From positions 1-55,413 of the forward strand of contig JAFUAE010000196.1 in the NCBI GenBank assembly GCA_017460845.1: a stretch of 55,413 nt of DNA, in the 5' to 3' direction. Positions 34,869 through 44,225 of the stretch are shown piece after piece. Every line of letters starts with the position of its first letter. Positions within the stretch are counted from its first letter, which is position 1. Position numbers and translations under genes: made by a program. The notes beneath the pieces were generated by a model that was not told the DNA's origin, made no database searches, and saw only the letters and a list, made by a program, of their open reading frames with translations. This DNA comes from Lachnospiraceae bacterium (GTDB taxonomy: Bacteria; Bacillota; Clostridia; Lachnospirales; Lachnospiraceae).

Positions 34869-36695
34869 ATGAGTGATTTTCGGAAACAGGTAAATGAAAT
34901 CGTGAAATGCCTCGGCGGAGCGGATAATATTTCCTCTGTTTCCAACTGTATGACCCGGCTTCGGGTGACGGTCCGGGACGAGGACGCTGTTGATGAAAAC
35001 GGGCTTGAATCACTGGGGGATGTTCTGGGCCTGGTTCATGACAGGCCGATGGCGTATGAAATTGTAATCGGGCCGGGGAAATGCAAAAAGTATGCGGACT
35101 GCTGCAAAGAAATGGGACTTGGCAAAGGTCCGGAGACAGCCGGAGAGCAAAAAGGCGCTGCAAAGGCCGGGAACATACAGGGAAAGCAGCTATCCGGAGA
35201 ACAGAGCCCGAAGGCGGTCTTGAAAGTCATCGGGGATATTTTTGTTCCTCTGCTTCCGGGGGTGATTACTGCAGGCCTCTGTACAGGCATTGCCTCCCTG
35301 CTGATACAGGTTGTACCGGGGTATGCGGGCAGCAGGATCGGGAACATTGTATATACTGTTTTAACTCTGATCAGTACATCCTTTATGACCTATATTACAG
35401 CCTGGGCCGGATACCGTGCCGCGGAACGTTTTGGTGCGACACCGATCCTGGGAGGCATGCTGGGCATGATGACCTGTCTGGACGGAATCAATGCCATCGC
35501 ACTTCAGATCGGACTCTATCAGGAGGAAGCACCGCTGCAGTCGGTTTTGCGAAGCGGCAGGGGCGGGGTGCTCGCCGTCATCTTCGGAGTGCTGCTGTTA
35601 TCCGCGGTAGAAAAGAGGATCCGCTCGAGGATACCCGATAATCTGGAAGTGATCCTGGCACCGCTTTTGTCGCTGCTGATCTGCGCGGTGCCGTATATCC
35701 TTATTCTGATGCCGCTTTTAGGCTTGGTTTCCGGCGGCATTGAATGGGCAGTCAGCGTGCTTTGTCTTTCCGAAAACTGGATGATACGGGCTTTTACCGG
35801 GTTCCTGTCAGCGGCATTGTTTCTGCCGCTGGTGGCTTCCGGCATGCATCACGGGCTGATAGCGCTTTATGCGGTTCAGCTGGAAAGCCTGGGATACATT
35901 ACTCTGTATCCTGCTCTTGCCATGGCAGGAGCGGGTCAGGTCGGCGCAGCCCTTGCGATACGGAAAAAGGCAAAAAAGGCTGAGAACGGGCGTCTTTGCT
36001 CGGTAATCGATGCGGCTCTGCCGGCCGGGATCCTGGGGGTCGGAGAGCCTCTGGTCTACGGAGTTACACTTCCCCTTGGAAAACCATTTCTGACGGCAGG
36101 GATCGGCGCGGGATTCGGCGGGGCTCTGGTCATGCTCGCTGAGGTTGCTTCCACGACCTGGGGACCTTCCGGCGTACTGGGTGTTTTCGTGATGACGGCA
36201 GGCCCCGAGGGAGCTCTCAGGAGTGCTGCAATTTATCTGGCTGCGCTTTTGATCTCCTGTATCTGCGGCTTTCTGATTACGGATCTGACATTTGACGGAA
36301 GTGAACTGAGATTGTCCCGGGATCAGGAAAATAACGCGCCCGGAACAATAATACCGGAGGAGATGGAAGTACTCACGGCCGATCACCAGGAGTACAGGCA
36401 CGTACAGAAGGGGGAGCTCCTCTGCTTTGAAGATAACAGCTGCTCCTTTCGCTATACGCTCAGAGACCCGGCGGGGATCCATGCGAGGCCGGCAGGTGAG
36501 ATCGCAAGGCTTGGAAAGGCGTACGGCTGCAGGGTGACCGTAACAGCCGGTGACAGGAGCGCCCGTGCAGAAAGCCTGGCGGAAATGATGGAACTCGGTG
36601 CTGTCTGCGGGACAGAGCTTGAGATCAGCTGCGAGGGTCCGGAAGCCGGGAAAGCCCTTGCGGCTCTGAAGGCATTTTTTGAAGAAAGGCTGTGA
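34869..36695 (+). CDS. PTS sugar permease, EIIB-EIIC-HPr fusion
   Basis: 608 residues from ATG 34869 (GGAAAGGAAAG upstream). An N-terminal EIIB domain of the glucose superfamily carries the phospho-cysteine Cys27 in SNCMTRLRVTV. An EIIC domain of about ten helices (about 120-475) follows, with GMHHGL and GVGEPLVYGVTLPL. The C-terminus (about 525-608) is an HPr domain: RDPAGIHARPAGEIARLG with His538, and a serine in AESLAEMMELG at the place of HPr Ser46. The sugar is not known; the EIIB-EIIC order matches sucrose, trehalose or beta-glucoside-type systems. No glycoside hydrolase is adjacent. A covalent HPr on a permease is unusual. Confidence 0.9.
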   Translation: MSDFRKQVNEIVKCLGGADNISSVSNCMTRLRVTVRDEDAVDENGLESLGDVLGLVHDRPMAYEIVIGPGKCKKYADCCKEMGLGKGPETAGEQKGAAKAGNIQGKQLSGEQSPKAVLKVIGDIFVPLLPGVITAGLCTGIASLLIQVVPGYAGSRIGNIVYTVLTLISTSFMTYITAWAGYRAAERFGATPILGGMLGMMTCLDGINAIALQIGLYQEEAPLQSVLRSGRGGVLAVIFGVLLLSAVEKRIRSRIPDNLEVILAPLLSLLICAVPYILILMPLLGLVSGGIEWAVSVLCLSENWMIRAFTGFLSAALFLPLVASGMHHGLIALYAVQLESLGYITLYPALAMAGAGQVGAALAIRKKAKKAENGRLCSVIDAALPAGILGVGEPLVYGVTLPLGKPFLTAGIGAGFGGALVMLAEVASTTWGPSGVLGVFVMTAGPEGALRSAAIYLAALLISCICGFLITDLTFDGSELRLSRDQENNAPGTIIPEEMEVLTADHQEYRHVQKGELLCFEDNSCSFRYTLRDPAGIHARPAGEIARLGKAYGCRVTVTAGDRSARAESLAEMMELGAVCGTELEISCEGPEAGKALAALKAFFEERL

Positions 36696-36705
36696 GGATC
36701 AGACC

Positions 36706-38886
36706 ATGAAGGAATATAATCTGAAGCCGGGCCAGCCCGGGTTCTCCGCCGGAGAGGCATTTCTGTTAAAAAGGAAGGCAGCAGGTACCGGGAAAGCTTC
36801 GGGCAATGTGAAAGGCACAACTGCAGGTACGGGGATCATAACAAATACACCCGGCGGCACAGATGCCTGTATTACCGGAGATCACAGCGGCCGTGAGGAG
36901 GAAATGAAGCTTCTGGAGGAAGCATTTTCCGGACTCGGGCAGACACTTCTGGCGGCGGCATCGGCGGGATCGGAAGAGAATGCGAAAATATACGAAGCAC
37001 AGAAGATGCTTCTGGACGACCGGGATTTTCAGGGTGAGGCGAAGGAACGGGTCCTGTCAGGGCAATACAGCGCGGCGGAGGCTGTCAGGCTTACGGGAGA
37101 GCAGATCGCTGCCCGTTTTGATGCGAGTGAAAACGTATATATCAGACAGAGAAGCGCGGATGTCCGCGGGCTGACCGGAAGGCTCCTGGAGCTGCTGAGC
37201 GGACAGAAGGAGCAAGGCAGCCCTGAGAGGCCGTCTGTCATCGTGGCGGAGGAACTGAGTCCGGCAGAGCTGTCTTCTATTGACGGCAGACTGATCCTTG
37301 GCATTATCACCCGGGACGGCGCCCCGACCACCCATGTCTCCATTCTTGCCGGAAACCTCGGGGTTCCCTATCTGTACGGCTCCGGGGAGGCTGTGGATGC
37401 GATCCGGGAGGGCGACCGGCTGATTCTGGACGGAGGCAGGCTGGTCCTCGATCCGGATGAGGAAGTCTACCGCAGTGCGCTCCTGAAGGCGGACGCGCTG
37501 AGGAAAAGAAGGCAGTCAGAGGCCGATGCCGCTGCCAAAGAGAAGATCGGGACAGGGATCTTTGCCAACATCTCCGGACCGCAGGATATAGAGGCGCTCC
37601 TTGCTTCCGGCGCGGAGGGCGTGGGCCTGTTCCGATCGGAGTTCCTGTTTCTGAACCGGGAGACGGAACCTTCAGAGGAAGAACAGTTTCTGGCTTACCG
37701 CAGTGTGGCGGAAGCCATGGGACAAAAGGAAACTGTGATACGGACGATGGATATCGGTTCCGACAAGTCCGCAGCATGGCTGCAGCTGCCTGCGGAGAAG
37801 AATCCGCAGCTCGGGATGCGCGGTCTGAGAGTTTCCCTCAAGGAGGAACATCTTCTCAGGACACAGCTTCGCGCCCTTCTCCGTGCGGCGGCATACGGAA
37901 ATATTAAAATCATGCTTCCCATGATTACGTCGTGCTGGGAAGTGGAGGCAGTCCGGGAGCAGATGGAGATCTGCGCGAAACAGCTGGAGGAAGAGGGGAC
38001 AGCGTGCCGGATACCGCCTCTTGGAATCATGATCGAGACTCCGGCTGCCGTCATGATTGCGGACGAGCTGGCGGAAATATCGGACTTTTTCAGTATCGGC
38101 ACAAATGACCTGACCCAGTATACGCTGGCACTGGACCGGGAAGGGCAGAGTCTGGAGCGTTTTTATAATCCGCTCCATGAGGCTGTCTTCCGTATGATCG
38201 CAGCAGCTGCGGCAGCAGGCCGGAGAAAGAAGATCCCCGTGGCAGTCTGCGGGGAACTGGCGGGAAATGAGGAGGCGGTCCGAAAGCTGATCGAAGCCGG
38301 CGTTACAGAGCTTTCAGTGCCGGTCTCAAAGATCGGCAGGACAAGGGCTGCAGCTCTGGCGGCGGAGAAAAACCTGGAGAAGGAGGCTCTGCCCGGTGAA
38401 CTTGCAAAGCAGGCGGGATTATCTGCTTCCCTGTCGGATAATTCCGGCGGACAGGATGACAGCGGCTCTGCAGTTCACGCAAATCCGGATGCGCCGGGGC
38501 AGGGGTATGCCTTTTGTTCTCCCGCGGACGGCAGGGTAGTGCCAATGAAGGAAATTCCGGATGAGGCATTTTCCGGAGGCTCCATGGGGCAATGCCTCGG
38601 CATTCTCCCGGAAAACGGAACAGTCTGTTCCCCATGTGACGGCATTGTCACCTCCGTGGCCGGAACAAAGCATGCCATGACGTTTCGTACCGCGGAAGGA
38701 ACGGAGCTTCTGCTTCATGCCGGCATCAATACGGTGACACTTGGGGGCCGGGGCTTTACGCTGCTGGTCCGTTCCGGAGACACGGTGTCCGCCGGGCAGG
38801 AGGTAATGAAGATGGATCTTGATTTGATCCGGGAATCCGGTCTTTCACCCATGATCATTATCGTAAAGCTGAAGTCAGTTAATTAA
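36706..38886 (+). CDS. PTS enzyme I fused to EIIA (glucose family)
   Basis: 726 residues from ATG 36706, behind GAGGA; the frame extends upstream into the preceding gene, but only by a TTG. The enzyme I part spans about 1-560. Its phospho-histidine is His210 in GAPTTHVSILAGNLGVP, with PEP-binding segments GVGLFRSEFLFL, MRGLRVSLK and GIMIETPAAVMIADELAE. The C-terminal ~125 residues are an EIIA-Glc domain (FCSPADGRVVPMKEIPDE, then LLLHAGINTV with His671). With the upstream gene the whole relay can be drawn: PEP to His210, His538 (HPr), His671 (EIIA), Cys27 (EIIB), sugar. The genes are 10 nt apart. Confidence 0.92.
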   Translation: MKEYNLKPGQPGFSAGEAFLLKRKAAGTGKASGNVKGTTAGTGIITNTPGGTDACITGDHSGREEEMKLLEEAFSGLGQTLLAAASAGSEENAKIYEAQKMLLDDRDFQGEAKERVLSGQYSAAEAVRLTGEQIAARFDASENVYIRQRSADVRGLTGRLLELLSGQKEQGSPERPSVIVAEELSPAELSSIDGRLILGIITRDGAPTTHVSILAGNLGVPYLYGSGEAVDAIREGDRLILDGGRLVLDPDEEVYRSALLKADALRKRRQSEADAAAKEKIGTGIFANISGPQDIEALLASGAEGVGLFRSEFLFLNRETEPSEEEQFLAYRSVAEAMGQKETVIRTMDIGSDKSAAWLQLPAEKNPQLGMRGLRVSLKEEHLLRTQLRALLRAAAYGNIKIMLPMITSCWEVEAVREQMEICAKQLEEEGTACRIPPLGIMIETPAAVMIADELAEISDFFSIGTNDLTQYTLALDREGQSLERFYNPLHEAVFRMIAAAAAAGRRKKIPVAVCGELAGNEEAVRKLIEAGVTELSVPVSKIGRTRAAALAAEKNLEKEALPGELAKQAGLSASLSDNSGGQDDSGSAVHANPDAPGQGYAFCSPADGRVVPMKEIPDEAFSGGSMGQCLGILPENGTVCSPCDGIVTSVAGTKHAMTFRTAEGTELLLHAGINTVTLGGRGFTLLVRSGDTVSAGQEVMKMDLDLIRESGLSPMIIIVKLKSVN

Positions 38887-38894
38887 AGTCCTTG

Positions 38895-38915
38895 CGGAAT
38901 GTTTATTTCCGTTTT
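38895..38915 (+). terminator. Weak hairpin after the PTS genes
   Basis: cggaa / ttccg 5-bp stem followed by TTTT; a short and uncertain terminator. Confidence 0.35.
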
Positions 38916-39026
38916 CGGGATTGTGTGTTAGAATCTAACTGACCTGAACGGCTTAGGTGTCACAACATTTGCTGTTCAAAAATAACATAATAAGAATAAA
39001 TCATTCATGCGGGAGATAAATCATTT

Positions 39027-39623
39027 ATGAAAGTTATTACCTTAAGCAGAGAATATGGCGCAGGCGGTCACAGTATCGGTACAAAAGTCGCCGAGATGCT
39101 GGGCGTTACATTTTACGACAAGGATATCATGAGGGCTGAGGTCAAGGCATCCGGCTTCGATCTGGATCTGGTCGAGCGCGAGAGCGAAGAGTTGACCAGG
39201 ATCGATTCGCTCCTGAGCGTCATCAGCAACATTTCCAGCGGCTACTACAACGACAGCCACGAAAAACTGGAGGCGATCCAGAAAGCGGTGATCGTTGACA
39301 TTGCCAGAAAAGGACCGTGCGTGATCCTGGGACGCTGTGCTGACGATATTCTGCTCAAGGCAGGCATTGACTGCTTTAATGTCTTTATTTATGCGGATGA
39401 GATCCACCGTGCCAAGCGCATCGCAGAGCTGATCAATTCCGATGATCCGAATGAGATCCGCAGGGCTATGGTGAAGAAGGACGCAGCAAGGCACAACTAT
39501 TACAACCGCTTCACAGGAAAGAAATGGGGCAACAGCCTGAATTATCATCTTTGCCTTGACAGCGGATACTTCGGATATGAAAAATGCGCCGAGATCATCG
39601 CAGATCTTGCAAAGAGTGAATGA
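39027..39623 (+). CDS. Cytidylate kinase-like family protein
   Basis: 198 residues. The start [18 protein letters not shown] replaces a classical P-loop, as usual in the cytidylate-kinase-like family common in Lachnospiraceae. [10 protein letters not shown] and [12 protein letters not shown] are further family marks. A nucleotide kinase fold is likely, but the true substrate of this branch is not known to me. It ends with an ATGA overlap onto guaA, so the two are translationally coupled and a link to nucleotide metabolism is likely. Confidence 0.85.
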   Translation: MKVITLSREYGAGGHSIGTKVAEMLGVTFYDKDIMRAEVKASGFDLDLVERESEELTRIDSLLSVISNISSGYYNDSHEKLEAIQKAVIVDIARKGPCVILGRCADDILLKAGIDCFNVFIYADEIHRAKRIAELINSDDPNEIRRAMVKKDAARHNYYNRFTGKKWGNSLNYHLCLDSGYFGYEKCAEIIADLAKSE

Positions 39624-41164
39624 AGATGCGGGAAATGATTATGGTCCTGGACTTCGGCGGTCAGTATAATCAGCTGATTGCCCGGAGAGTCAGGGATGAG
39701 GGTGTTTACGCCGAGGTATATTCTTACGAGATCGGCGTGGAGAAGATCAGGGAGCTGGATCCGAAGGGTATTATTTTTACCGGCGGGCCGAATTCCGTGT
39801 ATCTGGAGGAATCTCCGCATATTGATAAAGCTGTCTTTGATCTGGGTATCCCGATCCTCGGCATCTGCTACGGAACGCAGCTGATCGCGTATACGCTTGG
39901 CGGAAAGGTCGAGACGGCACCGACCTCGGAGTATGGCAAGACAGATGTAAATGTTGACACAGGTGATATTCTGTTCCGGGGCGTCCGTCCGGTGACGACG
40001 ACCTGGATGAGCCATACGGATTATGTGAGCAGCATTCCCGAGGGCTTCCGCATTACCGGCAGTACGCCGGTCTGCCCGGTTGCTGCGATGTCGGATCCGG
40101 AGCGGAAGATCTATGCTGTCCAGTTCCATCCGGAGGTGCAGCACTGCCGTGAAGGCAATAAAATGCTGCATAATTTCGTGTATGATGTCTGCGGCTGCAC
40201 CGGAGACTGGAAGATGAATTCCTTTGTCGATGATTCGATCCGTGCGATCCGGGAGAAGGTCGGCAGCGGCAGGGTGCTCTGTGCGCTTTCGGGCGGCGTG
40301 GATTCTTCCGTGGCGGCGACCCTGATGGCCAAGGCGGTCGGAGAGCAGCTGACCTGCGTTTTTGTGGATCACGGCCTGCTGCGCAAGAATGAAGGGGATG
40401 AAGTAGAAGCCGTTTTCGGACCGGCCGGGCCGTATAAGCTCAACTTTATCCGCGTCAATGCGCAGGAGGAGTTTTATGAAAAGCTCGCAGGAATCGAGGA
40501 ACCGGAGCAGAAGCGCAAGGTGATCGGAGAGGAATTTATCAGGATCTTTGAGCGGGAAGCGAAAAAGATCGGAAAGGTCGATTTCCTGGTGCAGGGCACG
40601 ATCTATCCGGACGTGATCGAATCGGGGCTCGGAAAGTCCGCCGTGATCAAGTCCCATCACAATGTCGGCGGCCTGCCGGAGCATGTGGATTTCAAGGATA
40701 TCATCGAGCCGCTGCGCATGCTGTTTAAGGATGAGGTGAGGCGCGCCGGGCTGGAGCTTGGCCTGCCGGAACATCTGGTTTACCGTCAGCCGTTCCCCGG
40801 ACCGGGTCTCGGGATCCGCATTATCGGGGAAATCACGGCAGAAAAGGTGCGTATGGTACAGGAGGCGGATCATATTTTCCGTGAGGAGCTTGGCATAGCC
40901 AGACTCGACCGCTTTGCGAACCAGTACTTTGCGGCGCTCACGAACATGCGTTCGGTCGGTGTCATGGGCGATTTCAGGACCTACGATTATGCCTGCGTCC
41001 TGCGCGCTGTCGTCACCGACGATTTCATGACAGCCGAAGCGGCGGATCTCCCGTATTCCGTCCTGCAGAGAGTTATGACCAGGATCGTCAACGAAGTCAG
41101 GGGCATCAACCGCGTCTTCTACGACCTGACCAGCAAACCCCCGGGGACGATTGAGTTCGAGTAA
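39620..41164 (+). CDS. guaA: GMP synthase (glutamine-hydrolysing)
   Basis: 514 residues, the standard length. The N-terminal class I amidotransferase has the nucleophile Cys in [11 protein letters not shown] and His in FHPEVQHC. The ATP-pyrophosphatase has the PP-loop [14 protein letters not shown] (about 221-234), and the C-terminal dimer domain ends [24 protein letters not shown] (in pieces as read). It converts XMP to GMP with glutamine and ATP. It overlaps the upstream kinase-like gene by four bases (ATGA). No clear terminator follows; a 64-bp repeat array begins 146 nt downstream. Confidence 0.98.
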   Translation: MKMREMIMVLDFGGQYNQLIARRVRDEGVYAEVYSYEIGVEKIRELDPKGIIFTGGPNSVYLEESPHIDKAVFDLGIPILGICYGTQLIAYTLGGKVETAPTSEYGKTDVNVDTGDILFRGVRPVTTTWMSHTDYVSSIPEGFRITGSTPVCPVAAMSDPERKIYAVQFHPEVQHCREGNKMLHNFVYDVCGCTGDWKMNSFVDDSIRAIREKVGSGRVLCALSGGVDSSVAATLMAKAVGEQLTCVFVDHGLLRKNEGDEVEAVFGPAGPYKLNFIRVNAQEEFYEKLAGIEEPEQKRKVIGEEFIRIFEREAKKIGKVDFLVQGTIYPDVIESGLGKSAVIKSHHNVGGLPEHVDFKDIIEPLRMLFKDEVRRAGLELGLPEHLVYRQPFPGPGLGIRIIGEITAEKVRMVQEADHIFREELGIARLDRFANQYFAALTNMRSVGVMGDFRTYDYACVLRAVVTDDFMTAEAADLPYSVLQRVMTRIVNEVRGINRVFYDLTSKPPGTIEFE

Positions 41165-41310
41165 GTGAGGCTGATACATCCCATCCCATCGCATAGCTTA
41201 CTAACGATGCTGTTTTAAACCTTTTCATAAATTTTTTGATTCATTTCTGAGTTATTTTGATTGTTTCAGCCCCGGCTGGCCTTTTGGAAGCTTCTTGAAG
41301 CGGGCCGGGG

Positions 41311-41694
41311 CATGAAAAATCGCAACACATTCTCTATTTCCTGCCCGCTGTCGCCATTCTGCAGCCGACCGGGGCATGAAAAATCACATTACATTCTCTA
41401 TTTCCTGCCCGCTGTCGTCATTCCGCAGCCGACCGAGGCATGAAAAATCGCAACACATTCTCTATTTCCTGCCCGCCGGCGGCATTCTGCAGCCGACCGG
41501 GGCATGAAAAATCACATTACATTCTCTATTTCCTGCCCGTCAGCGGCATTCTGCAGCCGACCGAGGCATGAAAAATCACATTACATTCTCTATTTCCTGC
41601 CCGCCGGCGGCATTCTGCAACCGACCGGGGCATGAAAAATCGCAACACATTCTCTATTTCCTGCCCGTCAGCGGCATTCTGCAGCCGACCAAGG
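41311..41694 (+). repeat. Tandem array of six 64-bp units
   Basis: Each unit starts CATGAAAAATC at 41311, 41375, 41439, 41503, 41567 and 41631, exactly 64 bp apart. A broken seventh start (CATGAAAA) is at 41695, and partial homology lies to the left from about 41295. Units are near-identical. They differ at two main places: CGCAACAC versus CACATTAC after the start, and the triplets after TGCCCG. The end of the unit varies between ACCGGGG and ACCGAGG. As 64 is not divisible by 3, it is not a coding repeat. The 615-bp gap between guaA (41164) and 41780 holds this array and no gene I can support. Confidence 0.95.
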
Positions 41695-41779
41695 CATGAA
41701 AACCAGAAATTCTCATATACCAGCAATCTCGCAAAAGCATTTGAAATAATAAAGTAAGAAGTAAAGAAGGAAATGATCA

Positions 41780-42577
41780 ATGCATAACAAATCTTTAAAA
41801 GAACAGCTTCAAACGGAATATAAGAAATTTGAAAAGATCGAAAAAGAAGCAATAGAACGACTTGCCAAAGCACCTGAAGGAACAGTCTACGTCAACAAGC
41901 ACAGGAATGGCGTTCAGTTTTACCAGAAGGTCAACTCAAAAGACAAAAAGAGTATCTATCTTCCTGTTTCAGAGAAAGAAAAGGCAATTGCACTTGTCCA
42001 AAAAAAATATGATCATCAGATTGCTGAAGCTGCCGGAAAGCAGGCATCTTTGCTGTCTCGATTTATTAAAAATTATGATCCGGACTGTCTGAAAAGAATA
42101 TATGAAAATACGCCTGACATCAAAAAAAATATGATCATTCCTGTAGTCCTGACCGATCAAGCCTATGCGGAACAATGGCAGAGGATTCAGTTTCAATCTA
42201 AAGAAATTGGAGAAGATGTTCCGGAGCATTATTCAAACAAAGGAGAGCGTGTGCGTTCGAAGTCAGAGGTTATGATTGCGGACGCACTTGCAATGGCAGG
42301 CATTCCTTATCGATATGAATGTCCGCTTATGCTTGGAAATGTGATAATTCATCCTGATTTCACTATATTAAGAATAACAGACAGAGCCCAATTATATTGG
42401 GAGCATCTTGGAAGAATGGATGATCCGGAGTATGTCATAAAGAACCTGCGAAAGATCCGGCTATATGAGCAAAATGGAATCATGCCGGGAATCAATCTGA
42501 TTCTGACGATGGAGACAAGCCAGCAGCCAATTAATCTATCTGTTATTAAGGAAATGATTCGGACATACTGCATATGA
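41780..42577 (+). CDS. Putative PD-(D/E)XK nuclease-like protein
   Basis: 265 residues, not named by me to a family. The N-terminal ~90 residues are helical and charged (KEQLQTEYKKFEKIEKEAIERL). The C-terminal part reads like a restriction-endonuclease fold: RVRSKSEVMIADALAMAGIPY (Glu), then VIIHPDFTI (Asp), then YWEHLG, where most members have E-x-K. The match is motif-level only, and the Lys of the catalytic triad appears replaced. AT-rich composition and codon use differ from guaA. It sits directly after the 64-bp repeat array, with AGAAGGAAATG just before the start. It could act in DNA processing or defence. Confidence 0.6.
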   Translation: MHNKSLKEQLQTEYKKFEKIEKEAIERLAKAPEGTVYVNKHRNGVQFYQKVNSKDKKSIYLPVSEKEKAIALVQKKYDHQIAEAAGKQASLLSRFIKNYDPDCLKRIYENTPDIKKNMIIPVVLTDQAYAEQWQRIQFQSKEIGEDVPEHYSNKGERVRSKSEVMIADALAMAGIPYRYECPLMLGNVIIHPDFTILRITDRAQLYWEHLGRMDDPEYVIKNLRKIRLYEQNGIMPGINLILTMETSQQPINLSVIKEMIRTYCI

Positions 42578-42673
42578 CAGGTAAAGCTATAAATGCTCTA
42601 TCAATTATTGCCTTTTGGCGGTGGTCAGACCGCGGGGACTTTCTTATACTATGAGAAGAGGAGGTGTATTAAA

Positions 42674-43369
42674 ATGAAAAAAACCTTAAAGATTCTGCTG
42701 GGAGCGGCATTGATCTGTGCAATGTCTGTGATCCCCGTTTTTGCAGGTACAGGCGTCTGGAAGAGCGACGGCTACGGATACTGGTGGCAGAGGACAGACG
42801 GGAGCTATCCCGTAAATGAATGGAAATGGATCGACGGAAACGGAGACGGAGTTGCGGAGTGTTATCATTTTGATAAGGCAGGCTACATGGATGCCAATAC
42901 CTGGATCGGAGGCGATTATGTAGACCGCGACGGAGCCTGGACAACAGGCACCGTAAAGCATACAAGGACGGATGCATTTGACGAGGTATACGGAGCAGGC
43001 GTACAGACTCCCGCGAATCCAGCAGTCAGCATGCCCGCGCTCGACAGAGCCCTCGAAGGCAATTACGAGATGCACACGGAACTGGTGGACAGCCTGATCC
43101 ATATTGAAAACGGCAGGGATGGGATGCCGCACCTGTATTTCCAGATGTACGGCGTCCATGAGGACGGCAGCAGCGCAGAGCAGCTTTACGACTTTTACCT
43201 GCAGGATGTAGGAGCAGGCCAGTCCAATACACTGCATCACTATGTAGGTGATGATGTTACCCACTCCGGCGATATGATCACCTTTGAGTGGATGCCGGGC
43301 ATGAATGAACTGCAGCATGTCGTTCTGAACGGTGAATACCTGACCAGCTATTCCCGGAAAACATATTGA
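42674..43369 (+). CDS. Secreted protein with wall-binding-like aromatic repeats
   Basis: 231 residues from ATG 42674, behind GAGGAGGTG. A clear signal peptide ends FAGTGVW. The segment WKSDGYGYWWQRTDGSYPVNEWKWIDGNGDGVAECYHFDKAGYM, read in parts, matches the glucan/choline-binding repeat also seen in the peptidase at 25875-26963. The C-terminal ~130 residues form an unrecognised domain (MPALDRALEGNYEMHTE...FEWMPGMNELQHVVL). It is probably exported and wall-associated. No catalytic motif is visible. Confidence 0.75.
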   Translation: MKKTLKILLGAALICAMSVIPVFAGTGVWKSDGYGYWWQRTDGSYPVNEWKWIDGNGDGVAECYHFDKAGYMDANTWIGGDYVDRDGAWTTGTVKHTRTDAFDEVYGAGVQTPANPAVSMPALDRALEGNYEMHTELVDSLIHIENGRDGMPHLYFQMYGVHEDGSSAEQLYDFYLQDVGAGQSNTLHHYVGDDVTHSGDMITFEWMPGMNELQHVVLNGEYLTSYSRKTY

Positions 43370-43383
43370 ATTAAACTTCAGAC

Positions 43384-43416
43384 AAAAAGACCGTTCCCGG
43401 GTGGAGCGGTCTTTTT
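43384..43416. terminator. Bidirectional terminator between convergent genes
   Basis: aaaaagaccg / cggtcttttt 10-bp stem with a T-run on one strand and A-run on the other. It serves the plus gene ending at 43369 and the minus gene ending at 43455. Confidence 0.9.
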
Positions 43417-43454
43417 AATAGGATAAAGCTGTAAATGCTGTGTCCCGTGTAATT

Positions 43455-44180
43455 TTATGATGCTGTTGTCTGAGCTTCTCCGGCAGGGATCTCCGGAGCT
43501 GCATCCGGCTTCTGATCAGGTTTCTGATCCGGCTGGAAATCAGGCTTTTCCATCGGAGCCTTGCCATCGCCAGGCTGCCCTGCGCTGAAATCAGCTTCGA
43601 TTCCTGCATCCTTCAGAGCTGCCTCAAGCGCTGTGCGTGCAGCCTCGACCTTTTCACGGGCTGTCTTCATCTCTGCAGACTCCTCCGGCATTTCCGGCTT
43701 CTCGCCGTCCTTCATCGCAGGAAGCTCCGGCTTTTCACCGTTCGTCAGCTCCGGCAGTTCCTTCTTCTCAGCGGAAGTATCTGCGGTACCGGTCTCGCCT
43801 TCCGGCTTCTCCGGACGATTTGCGTCCATCAGCTTGCGCTCAGCCTCCATGGCGGTCTCAAGCTCCTCCATCAGAGTATTGATTTTGGTTTTGGCAGCGG
43901 AGCTGTCCAGCGCGTCTACCTTTTCCCTGATATCCGCCATCGGACCCTTGCCATCCTCCGGTTTCTGGCCCATCTGACCCATCTGGCCTCCCATTGGCGG
44001 CTGGCTCTCCGGACGCTGGCCCTGTTCGCGACCTGCCTCGGTCCCGAAGGACGGCGGTGCGGTTCTGCCGGCATCAGACGCAGCTGTATCCGTTGCTGCA
44101 AATGCCGACATGCTCATCGCCAGTGCCAGTGCGGCTGCTGTAAGACCAAATGATGTTTTTCTGATGTTGTTCTTTTTCAT
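43455..44180 (-). CDS. Secreted low-complexity protein rich in Glu, Lys, Pro and Gly
   Basis: 241 residues from ATG 44180, behind AAGGAG. A signal peptide (KTSFGLTAAALALAMSMSAFA) is followed by a Gly/Gln/Met-rich stretch. Two helical stretches (IREKVDALDSSAAKTKINTLMEELETAMEAERKLM and AEMKTAREKVEAARTALEAALKDAG, read in parts) flank repeats of the type (G)EKPE(L/M)P. The C-terminus has KPDQKPD repeats. No enzyme motif. It is likely an extracytoplasmic structural or stress protein. A 26-bp repeat array lies in its 5' region. Confidence 0.7.
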   Translation of the reverse strand: MKKNNIRKTSFGLTAAALALAMSMSAFAATDTAASDAGRTAPPSFGTEAGREQGQRPESQPPMGGQMGQMGQKPEDGKGPMADIREKVDALDSSAAKTKINTLMEELETAMEAERKLMDANRPEKPEGETGTADTSAEKKELPELTNGEKPELPAMKDGEKPEMPEESAEMKTAREKVEAARTALEAALKDAGIEADFSAGQPGDGKAPMEKPDFQPDQKPDQKPDAAPEIPAGEAQTTAS

Positions 44181-44225
44181 AATAATGAATCTCCTTTTCT
44201 TGTATCCGGCCATGTACGAAAACCG

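Noticed and set aside
39545..41194. Minus-strand open frame of 549 codons across guaA
   Set aside because: It mirrors guaA codon structure, and its residue make-up is that of a shadow frame.
41311..41694. CRISPR array suggested by a regular 64-bp period
   Set aside because: A CRISPR has identical short repeats and unrelated spacers. Here the whole 64 bp is conserved in each unit, and no cas gene is near.
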